Below, piece after piece: positions 18,735-24,838 of a stretch of 24,838 nucleotides of DNA. The number at the start of each line of letters is the position of its first letter. The first letter of the stretch is position 1. Location of the stretch: positions 1-24,838 of IMG/VR virus record IMGVR_UViG_3300007734_000505, one strand, 5' to 3'. The notes beneath the pieces are model-generated. The model ran no database searches, was not told where the DNA came from, and worked only from the letters and a program-made list of their open reading frames with translations. Position numbers and translations under genes: made by a program. The DNA comes from a virus.

Positions 18735-18926
18735 TTACTTAGCTCCGCGTCCAAAATCTGTTGACTTTGGGTCTAATGCCTTGAGCACTGGACCTGCAAT
18801 AGCTGCAATACCTGCAGTTGCCAGAGCCTTAGGATCTGTCACACCTGCAAGCCATAGCGCAATTACTGATGCAATTCCTGCACGTAGGTAAGTTCCTGCG
18901 ATAGCGATTAACTTCTCTTTGTTCAT
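18735..18926 (-). CDS. Holin-like small membrane protein (63 aa)
   Basis: Two hydrophobic helices: RAGIASVIALWLAGV (about residues 15-29) and ALATAGIAAIAGPVLKAL (about 34-51), joined by a short DPK turn. A basic N-terminus MNKEK and a charged tail DPKSTDFGRGAK complete a typical class II holin layout. It is located 9 nt after a CHAP endolysin gene and before the operon's terminator. Holins time lysis by forming membrane lesions. A membrane protein of unrelated function cannot be excluded. Confidence 0.7.
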   Translation of the reverse strand: MNKEKLIAIAGTYLRAGIASVIALWLAGVTDPKALATAGIAAIAGPVLKALDPKSTDFGRGAK

Positions 18927-18934
18927 TTGTTCTC

Positions 18935-19435
18935 CTAGTCTTTGAACTTTGGACTACCGAAGCCAACAATAAATAGCTTCAGTCCTTTCTTGTTATCAGT
19001 GCGATAAGCCCTGACCTTCTGGACCACTTCTCCACCGTTACGTTCACTGGTAGATTTCTTTTTATCACCCGATGTGTTGCCTTCAATAGTAGTAACTGTT
19101 CCGTCACCATTATCTCTAACAACAATTCCAACGTGGTCAATAGGGTTTCCACCCTCTGCGAAATCAAAGAAGGCTAAGTCACCAGGTGCAGGCTTAGCAG
19201 TTTCTGCATTAGCCCAGCGTCCAGTTCCTTTGAACTTCTCTGCTCCATCAGTAGTAGAGACTACGTTTGGAATCTTTAAGCCAACTTGGTTGGCACACCA
19301 CATTACAAATGAACCACACCAAGGCTTAAAGTTTGCCTTAGTAAATGCTCCATACTTTGTTTCATTATCTTTTGGACCCTCTATTGTGCCAATCTCAGCA
19401 CGAGCAGCCATTAGAAATTGGTTACGTTGTCCCAT
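18935..19435 (-). CDS. CHAP-domain endolysin
   Basis: 166 residues. The catalytic Cys is C40 in KPWCGSFVMWC, the His H101 in PIDHVGIV, and a third site is likely in TIEGNTSG (E118/N120). This is the CHAP amidase/endopeptidase pattern that cuts peptide bonds in peptidoglycan at the end of infection. The N-terminal helix (RNQFLMAARAEIG) and the aromatic KYGAFTKANF linker are usual. There is no signal peptide, so a holin is needed for export. No cell-wall-binding domain follows, only a short Lys/Gly-rich C-terminus. It is translated just before the holin-like gene. Confidence 0.88.
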   Translation of the reverse strand: MGQRNQFLMAARAEIGTIEGPKDNETKYGAFTKANFKPWCGSFVMWCANQVGLKIPNVVSTTDGAEKFKGTGRWANAETAKPAPGDLAFFDFAEGGNPIDHVGIVVRDNGDGTVTTIEGNTSGDKKKSTSERNGGEVVQKVRAYRTDNKKGLKLFIVGFGSPKFKD

Positions 19436-19630
19436 TTATTTCTCCGCTATTAACTTGTACAAGTCATCAACGCGTTGTTCTAGTCTATCTATTGAGTCAC
19501 GCATACTTGAGCCACCATTGCTCTTGAGTTCAATGAGGTAGTGCTTAACCATCCAGCGCACTGCGCCAGCAAAACCACCCACTATTGTCATCACTGCAAC
19601 AGCAACTGTTGCGTAGTCTTGTGCCTGCAT
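19436..19630 (-). CDS. Membrane-anchored coiled-coil protein of the lysis cluster (64 aa)
   Basis: One hydrophobic segment, ATVAVAVMTIVGGFAGAV (about residues 7-24), then a basic aromatic stretch and a C-terminal coiled coil (DSIDRLEQRVDDLYKLIAEK). The layout of one helix in the membrane and an amphipathic rod is seen in phage holin partners and small tail-associated proteins. It directly abuts the endolysin start and overlaps the tail-protein stop by 1 nt. A role in lysis timing is likely but unproven. Confidence 0.6.
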   Translation of the reverse strand: MQAQDYATVAVAVMTIVGGFAGAVRWMVKHYLIELKSNGGSSMRDSIDRLEQRVDDLYKLIAEK

Positions 19631-21837
19631 TAGACCGTCCTTATAGTCACTAAAAGTAATCCACCATAACCAGTGAATCGCTTATCCGAAGGTGTTGCAT
19701 TTCTGAAATCCATCTCTTCGATGAGTCCAATGAAGGACTCACCAGTTCTAAAGTCTTCAACGCGGATGGTATCTCCAGCGTTTTCAATAGATTCCAACTG
19801 GCTCATACGGTAATAGGCTGAGCCTTCATAGCCAACCTCAACACCGAAGTGATCTGATTCATTATCAAAACAAGACAGTGGATACTGGATAAGTCGCTGA
19901 CGTGGGATAGCAGGCAATGCCTTAATCTGGTAACCAGTAAAGAGTGGTCCCTTAGATGTATCAGTAGTTGAACGAATCAATGTGAACTGGAAGCCAAGGT
20001 ATTCTTGAGATGCCTGTGGATAGTTAATGTTAATCTCTGGTACTACTCCCTCTTGTGGGAATGTACCGATACGGTAGAAGTTATCTGCATAATCAATAGA
20101 GTCAATGTTGAGACCACCATTGGTGGTATCAATACGAGCCTGCATCAACTTAAAGATTTTAAGTTCTAGTGTGTTGTAGCGTACGTAGCCTGTACGCAAG
20201 AAGCCTTCTGCCATCAAGGTAGATGCTGACTGGATATAGATAGCACCATCTGAACCATTACCAGCATTACAAAATGCTAAACGGCTAGTATCACCAAGAA
20301 AAGCACAGGCTGTTGTGTGGTGACCCAATGTATCTGCTGGGTCATACAAGTCCCAGGCATATGGGAACTGTAGGTTACCTAATGGTTGACCCATATCTAC
20401 GCGAGTAACACCAACTTGACCATCAACACCAGAGGATGCCCAGATATATCTATCACGGAAAGCAAAGTCATAGACTGGTTGTGTTGATTCAAAGATTAAA
20501 GCACCGTAGGTAACAGAGCCATCTAACTGACTAGCATCAGCCATACGCATACCCTTAGAGGTACCGATAGCCATATTGCCTAGGTAGTACGAAATCTTAA
20601 ATACAATTTCTCCTACTGGTAGTTCTGCTGCAGTGATAGCACTAGTCAGCGTAGGCATAGCACCTGCAGTAGAGAGGGTAAACTTGTAGATGTTTGACTG
20701 GATGCCTGAGTATCCAGAGATGTAGATAGCAGCACCGCTAGATGTGATGCTAGTAAAGATATGATCTGGGTCGTTATGTGTATAGACCGCAGTAGGTAGA
20801 GTTGATGCAGATGTTGAGAACTCATAGACGCTATCGTTGACACACATTACGATACGCTCTTTGGTGTATTCCATTACTGCGTTAGTTACGGTAATGGTAT
20901 TTGCGCTAATCATCAAAGTAGGAGATACAGAACTATCATCAGATAGCAGTTTCTTATACACTCGAAGGCGTGGAGTTCCAGCATTGAGTACGTTGGTGAC
21001 CCAATAGGCATAAACACCATCATCACAGATAGCGTGTACTGGATAATCTGATCCTGAGTTGTAGTCAATAAAGTGGATAATCTCTGCCACACCTGTACCT
21101 GCTGGACTTACAGCAGTAGATGATACGTTGCTGGCAGTCTTGGCATAGGTAAATGTGGTAGTGGTAGGAACACCAGTGATTGTGTAAGTACCATTAAAGG
21201 TTGCATCTACTCCAGTAATAACAATGACCATACCAGTACACAAGCCGTGCGCTGCACTAGTTGTTAGCGTAGCTACGTTAGAGGTCAAAGCCTTGTTGGT
21301 AATAGAGACAGTAATCTTTGGAAAAACTTTATCTACATCGTATTCATCAACTAAGAGAACACCGTTGTAGGTATTACTGTTCTTATCCCATTGGATAGAG
21401 CGCATCAACTGCCAAGGACGACCATCAGTTCTAATACCACCAGTGGTTGTGTGCTGGCTAACACAAGAGTTAAGCAGGGTTGCCTGTCCCTTGGTCCAAA
21501 CATCTATACCTTTAGACTCTGTGTACTGGAAGCGAAGCGACTCATCCTGGATAGGCTCAAAGAACTTGATGCCTTGTCCATAATGGAATGAGGATTGGCT
21601 ACGTAGCCACCAACCAGTAAGTGTCTGCTCGCCAGGCTCACGGCTCTGGTCAATCTGTTGCTTGCGGTACTGCGCTGTGACGCGACGATATGGTGAATCG
21701 TCAGAGTTCAACAGGAAGAACGGCAAGCCACCGATTGCTACATCGTAGGCTTCACCAGTTGCTGAGTAGTTAGTAGATCCTGCAGGGTTGGAAAGGGTAT
21801 AGACCAGACCCTCGGTAATATCATCGCCGTATGGCAT
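19630..21837 (-). CDS. Large tail protein with embedded beta-rich insert (735 aa)
   Basis: A long, mostly beta protein. The opening has aromatic Gly/Tyr-rich strands (TNYSATGEAYDVAIGG, GWWLRSQSSFHYGQG). Residues about 175-250 form a Thr/Ala-rich insert (TSNVATLTTSAAHGL, FNGTYTITGVPTTTTF) of a type that occurs in many phage tail proteins. The later part has several AYWVTN, YISGYSGIQ and GNMAIGTSKG-like blades resembling a propeller. It is probably a minor tail or receptor-region protein. The start has AAAGGAG upstream. The order fibre, tail, lysis is usual for late phage operons. No enzymatic motif is seen. Confidence 0.75.
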   Translation of the reverse strand: MPYGDDITEGLVYTLSNPAGSTNYSATGEAYDVAIGGLPFFLLNSDDSPYRRVTAQYRKQQIDQSREPGEQTLTGWWLRSQSSFHYGQGIKFFEPIQDESLRFQYTESKGIDVWTKGQATLLNSCVSQHTTTGGIRTDGRPWQLMRSIQWDKNSNTYNGVLLVDEYDVDKVFPKITVSITNKALTSNVATLTTSAAHGLCTGMVIVITGVDATFNGTYTITGVPTTTTFTYAKTASNVSSTAVSPAGTGVAEIIHFIDYNSGSDYPVHAICDDGVYAYWVTNVLNAGTPRLRVYKKLLSDDSSVSPTLMISANTITVTNAVMEYTKERIVMCVNDSVYEFSTSASTLPTAVYTHNDPDHIFTSITSSGAAIYISGYSGIQSNIYKFTLSTAGAMPTLTSAITAAELPVGEIVFKISYYLGNMAIGTSKGMRMADASQLDGSVTYGALIFESTQPVYDFAFRDRYIWASSGVDGQVGVTRVDMGQPLGNLQFPYAWDLYDPADTLGHHTTACAFLGDTSRLAFCNAGNGSDGAIYIQSASTLMAEGFLRTGYVRYNTLELKIFKLMQARIDTTNGGLNIDSIDYADNFYRIGTFPQEGVVPEININYPQASQEYLGFQFTLIRSTTDTSKGPLFTGYQIKALPAIPRQRLIQYPLSCFDNESDHFGVEVGYEGSAYYRMSQLESIENAGDTIRVEDFRTGESFIGLIEEMDFRNATPSDKRFTGYGGLLLVTIRTV

Positions 21838-21857
21838 CTACTCTCCTTTAAGTTGGC

Positions 21858-21889
21858 ATAAAAATATGAACAGTTTAGAGACTTGTTCA
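21858..21889 (-). terminator. Weak terminator or attenuator between fibre and tail genes
   Basis: On the minus strand TGAACA / TGTTCA (21884-21889 and 21867-21872, 11-nt loop) is followed by TATTTTTATG. The stem is only 6 bp, so read-through into the tail gene is likely. It may adjust the ratio of fibre to tail messages. Confidence 0.4.
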
Positions 21890-21907
21890 GGTCTTCAAGA
21901 TTAAAAG

Positions 21908-22252
21908 TTAAGCAGGAAGTTCTACTTCAACCCAAGATAGGGTTGGTTCGTCCCACTTAAATACTTTGCCTTCTTCTACTGGCATAGGAGTTGGAGCATT
22001 CCAGATATAGGTATCAGCATCTAGTGTCCAAGATTCGTATGGCTTAGGTGCTGCAAATCCTGTACCGTCCCAAGTAAATCCAATACCTGCATAGTTCTTA
22101 TGTAGTGGTCGTCCTTCTGGGTGCTGGTTAGCGTGTGTATTGTAGGAAGTCTGTACCCACTCACCGCCAAGGTTTGCCTGACACCATTCCTTGGTGTCTG
22201 CAACGATTACCTGCTCGACAACTCCATCTACTACTTTAGCAAAATGTGCCAT
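21908..22252 (-). CDS. Tail-fibre-associated protein (114 aa)
   Basis: Begins MAHFAKVVDGVVEQVIVADT. Distinctive segments are GGEWVQTSYNTHANQHPEGR, then HKNYAGIGFTWDGTGFAAPK and ESWTLDADTYIWNAPTPMPV. This NYAGIGxxWD..FxxPKPxxSWxL...WxAPTPMP series is one I recognise from many aquatic phages, where it is next to tail fibre genes. Its role is unclear; fibre assembly factor or a small fibre tip component are the usual guesses. It lies in the leftward late operon between the two fibre/tail genes. Confidence 0.75.
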   Translation of the reverse strand: MAHFAKVVDGVVEQVIVADTKEWCQANLGGEWVQTSYNTHANQHPEGRPLHKNYAGIGFTWDGTGFAAPKPYESWTLDADTYIWNAPTPMPVEEGKVFKWDEPTLSWVEVELPA

Positions 22253-22456
22253 TTATTTATCCTTTTCTTCGCCATAAAGAATGGCTGTATTTACTAGTTT
22301 GACTTCGCGCTTTGTCATAATGCCACCCTTTTCATCAAGTTGAGACTTGGCTGTTGCCTCGTCATCTGCAATGATGTGGACTAGCATTGTTACTTCATAT
22401 GAGAAGCATTGTGTTTGCTTTGTTTCTTTAATTTTAGTTACGTTATCTTTGGTCAT
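22253..22456 (-). CDS. Hypothetical small protein (67 aa)
   Basis: Begins MTKDNVTKIKETKQTQ, then CFSYEVTMLVHIIADDEATAKSQL, suggesting a basic N-terminal tail followed by a strand-turn-helix. The end is a basic and acidic mix (KREVKLVNTAILYGEEKDK). It abuts the tail-fibre-associated gene and follows the glycine-rich fibre, so it is expressed with them. No family recognised. Confidence 0.6.
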   Translation of the reverse strand: MTKDNVTKIKETKQTQCFSYEVTMLVHIIADDEATAKSQLDEKGGIMTKREVKLVNTAILYGEEKDK

Positions 22457-22466
22457 TTGGATCTCC

Positions 22467-24838
22467 TTATACTGGGTAACGGATAATAACTATACCAGAA
22501 CCGCCTGCTGCTGCTGTTCCTGTACCTGCGCCACGACCACCGCCACCACCGCCTGTATTAGCAGTACCATCTGTTTGTCCACTTGAGGAAGTGCTACCGT
22601 TGCCACCGCCACCAGTACCGCCAGTACCAGGTGCAGTTCCGCCAGTATTTATAGAACCGCCACCACCGCCTGCATAAGTTACAGATGATCCAGAATAAGA
22701 ATTAGATGTGCCAGCGCCACCATTACCGCCATTAGTATTAGTACCATTACCACCAACTGCACTAGCACCACCACCGCCACCGCCACCATAGGCTGGACCT
22801 GCACCATTACTTGCAGAACCTCCGTTATTACCTTGTCCCGATGTTGCGGTTCCACCTGAGTTTGTACCACTTACAGGTCCACCACCTCCACCACCTGAAC
22901 CACCGTTTCCACCTGCGCTAGTATAAGCAGCACCATATCCACCGCCAACTGCAGCAGTTAAAGCACCAAAAGATGAGTTTGCACCAGCAGAACCATTTGC
23001 AGCAGTTCCACCAGCGCCACCAGCACCAACTGTAACTGTATAATTAGTCGCAGTTAAAGATTGAGATGTATAAGTAAGCAGACCGCCTGCTCCTCCACCA
23101 CCACCGTTGTTTCCACCGCCACCTCCACCGCCAGCAACTACTAACATATCTGCAGTAAGTGATTGAGTAGGAGTAAATGTTCCTGAACTTGTAAATGTGT
23201 GAACCCAATGAGTACCAGTATTGGTAACTGTTCCACCAAATGCTTTGGCTAGTGTGTAAGAAACTATGACAATACCTGAACCACCACCGCCTGTACCACC
23301 GCCACCACCTGTGTTAGCAGTTCCAGAAGTACCTCCATTTGGATTTCCACCATTACCACCACCACCAAGACCACCAGTACTTGCAGTTCCAGCATCTGCG
23401 TTACCGCCACCACCACCAGCATAGTAAGTAGAAGTACCAGTGATTGCTACGGCAACACCATTTCCACCATTTCCAGCAGCACTATTACTGCCATTACCAC
23501 CTACAGCACCAGCACCACCACCACCGCCTGATCCATAATTTGGTGCAGAAGTTCCGCCAGTACCACCGTTATAACCTTGATTAGCAGTACCAGTTCCTCT
23601 TGTTGAGTTTTGAAATGCCGCACCGCCACCAGAACCGCCGTTACCAGCATTGCTACCAACACCGCCATTACCACCAAAACCACCGCCAGTTGATGTAATA
23701 GTACTAAATACTGAATTGCTACCTTGTGTTTGAGAAGCACCACCAGCACCAACAGTGACTGTATAAGCAGTACCACTAGTAAGAGATAATGGAGTTTCAA
23801 GAGTACCGCCACCGCCAGTTGCTGTAACTGTCGAACGTAAACCGCCTGCTCCACCGCCACCAAAAGTTGAACTAACACCACTTCCGCCACCACCTGCTAC
23901 TACAAGGTAGTTAGCAGTCAGTGCCTGTGTTGGTGTAAATGTTCCTGATGAAGTAAATGTGTGAACAAATTCAGGATAATTAAATGTAATAGTTCCACCA
24001 GTTGCTAATGCAGCACCAGTGTAGAAAGTACCAGAAGAGTTAAATGTGTGGATTGTGTTACCACCTGAAGTAGTTACAGTTCCGCCGTAGGCTTTTTGTG
24101 TAGTGCCTGAGTAACGTGCAATAACAATTCCTGATCCGCCATTTGCGACAGTACTAGTTTGTTGCCCACCACCACCGCCACCTCCACCAGTATTTGAAGT
24201 TCCTGAAGTTGGTTGTGAACTCGACAAGTAGCCGCCATTACCACCGCCACCTGAACCACCAGTTCCACCACTAGCACCGTAACCACCACCACCGCCACCA
24301 CCAGCATAAGTTACTGATGAACCAGAAATAGATGTGGCTACACCAGCACCGCCAGTTCCACCAACACCAGCATTTCCTCCACCACTTGCGGTTGTATTTC
24401 CTCCAACAGCACCAGCACCTCCGCCACCACCTGCACCATAGCGATTAAGAATACCCGTACCGCCAGCATAACCTTGATTTGCAGTACCAGTTCCAGCAGT
24501 TTGTACTGTTCCTGTTTGGCCACCAGCACCACCACCAGAACCGCCGTTTTTACCATTTTGATTTGATGAATTTTCTCCACCAGTACCTCCACCTCCACCG
24601 CCAGAAGAAGTAATAGTTGAAAACACAGAATCAGATCCAGTAGTTCCGCGTGAGTTTGTTCCACTGCTTCCATAAGTTCCACCAGCGCCACCAGCACCAA
24701 CTGTAACTGTAAAAGAAGTATTAAGAGCAAGAGATAATGCTGACTCTAATGAACCACCACCGCCAGTTGCAGTAACAGTTGAACGAAGTCCACCTGCTCC
24801 ACCGCCACCAGCACCAGCATCGTAATTAGAAGTATAAG
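22467..24838 (-). CDS. Glycine-rich repeat tail fibre/adhesin, 5' end outside window
   Basis: The frame stays open to the right edge (at least 789 residues, C-terminus complete at VIIRYPV). There are at least three tandem units of about 230-250 residues, each built from TPTQxLTAxYLVVAGGGG, GGGGAGGL, YTVTVGAGG, several GGSGGGG runs and a closing SGIVIxRY strand. This is the glycine-rich fibre domain common in phages of aquatic bacteria. The poly-Gly runs can pack as a polyglycine-II sandwich, as in known phage adhesin tips. It probably touches the host surface and defines host range. An internal GTG at 24626 is not a real start. Confidence 0.88.
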   Translation of the reverse strand, partial: YTSNYDAGAGGGGAGGLRSTVTATGGGGSLESALSLALNTSFTVTVGAGGAGGTYGSSGTNSRGTTGSDSVFSTITSSGGGGGGTGGENSSNQNGKNGGSGGGAGGQTGTVQTAGTGTANQGYAGGTGILNRYGAGGGGGAGAVGGNTTASGGGNAGVGGTGGAGVATSISGSSVTYAGGGGGGGYGASGGTGGSGGGGNGGYLSSSQPTSGTSNTGGGGGGGGQQTSTVANGGSGIVIARYSGTTQKAYGGTVTTSGGNTIHTFNSSGTFYTGAALATGGTITFNYPEFVHTFTSSGTFTPTQALTANYLVVAGGGGSGVSSTFGGGGAGGLRSTVTATGGGGTLETPLSLTSGTAYTVTVGAGGASQTQGSNSVFSTITSTGGGFGGNGGVGSNAGNGGSGGGAAFQNSTRGTGTANQGYNGGTGGTSAPNYGSGGGGGAGAVGGNGSNSAAGNGGNGVAVAITGTSTYYAGGGGGNADAGTASTGGLGGGGNGGNPNGGTSGTANTGGGGGTGGGGSGIVIVSYTLAKAFGGTVTNTGTHWVHTFTSSGTFTPTQSLTADMLVVAGGGGGGGNNGGGGGAGGLLTYTSQSLTATNYTVTVGAGGAGGTAANGSAGANSSFGALTAAVGGGYGAAYTSAGGNGGSGGGGGGPVSGTNSGGTATSGQGNNGGSASNGAGPAYGGGGGGGASAVGGNGTNTNGGNGGAGTSNSYSGSSVTYAGGGGGSINTGGTAPGTGGTGGGGNGSTSSSGQTDGTANTGGGGGGRGAGTGTAAAGGSGIVIIRYPV
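22470..24838 (-). repeat. Three long tandem repeats in the fibre gene
   Basis: Unit boundaries are visible from the LVVAGG and SGIVI motifs. Unit 1 runs from beyond the right edge to about 24120, unit 2 from about 23930 to 23255 and unit 3 from about 23170 to 22470; the period is roughly 760 nt. Glycine codons dominate the + strand as repeated CCACC/GCCACC words. These are prone to slippage and recombination, and can also collapse in short-read assembly. Confidence 0.75.

Noticed and set aside
22347-22586. Cys/Thr-rich plus-strand frame over the fibre gene end
   Set aside because: The Cys/Thr-rich stretch is the complement of glycine codons in the repeat gene. Other fibre shadows (for example minus 23501-23893, Val/Leu-rich) are rejected likewise.
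1-24838. tRNA, rRNA, integrase or IS element
   Set aside because: I looked for tRNA-like T-loops, rRNA words, tyrosine/serine recombinase motifs and terminal repeats with transposase genes and saw none. Absence in the window says nothing about the rest of the genome.

Overview
The window looks like part of a double-stranded DNA bacteriophage genome with an actinobacterial host. The host inference rests on a WhiB-like [4Fe-4S] regulator, an HslV/proteasome-like Ntn-hydrolase, a zinc-ribbon gene that may be leaderless, and several small Cys-rich proteins of the kind seen in actinophages. The modest GC content and the tail genes (a glycine-rich fibre, and a fibre-associated protein of a type I associate with aquatic phages) suggest a freshwater or marine actinobacterium. 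That is inference. I see no integrase, tRNA or CRISPR array.

Layout from left to right. (1) 1-5542, minus strand: packaging and head genes in the order TerL, portal, three small ORFs, then a large protein running off the left edge. (2) 5543-6448: about 900 nt without a convincing gene, packed with inverted repeats. It holds a good rightward promoter overlapped by CRP/GlxR-like dyads and, further right, a GC-rich chain of short hairpins and degenerate repeats. (3) 6449-11407, plus strand: a dense block of about 25 small ORFs, mostly acidic and unrecognised, joined by 1-, 4- or 8-nt overlaps, with two look-alike structured leaders inside the block. It ends in three overlapping reading frames, one of which is a membrane-anchored lytic-transglycosylase-like protein. 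(4) 11434-11465: a bidirectional terminator. (5) 11468-18377, minus strand: the replication, recombination and regulation module. It encodes an Ntn-hydrolase, RecB/Cas4-like nuclease, possible ssDNA-associated protein, WhiB, RecA/DnaB-type ATPase, two nuclease-like proteins including a Holliday-junction-resolvase-like one, a primase split over two overlapping ORFs, a MazG-like protein, a sigma-like protein, another PD-(D/E)XK protein and an FmdB-type zinc ribbon. (6) 18378-18680: a divergent promoter region and a lone plus-strand zinc-ribbon gene. (7) 18735-24838, minus strand: lysis genes (holin-like, CHAP endolysin, membrane/coiled-coil protein), a 735-residue tail protein, two small tail-fibre-associated genes and a glycine-rich repeat fibre running off the right edge.

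How the parts work together. Tail, lysis and head genes run leftward as late genes. The replication module is probably fired from the divergent promoter at about 18434. The small acidic ORF block is probably an early host-takeover region under the control region at 5786-5857. The least explained parts are the hairpin-rich control region, the acidic ORF block with its duplicated leaders, and the triple-frame overlap at 10824-11407.

Many genes here are under 60 codons. I assigned them by reading start/stop overlaps and Shine-Dalgarno (SD) sequences directly. All functional calls are from motif recognition, with no database search.
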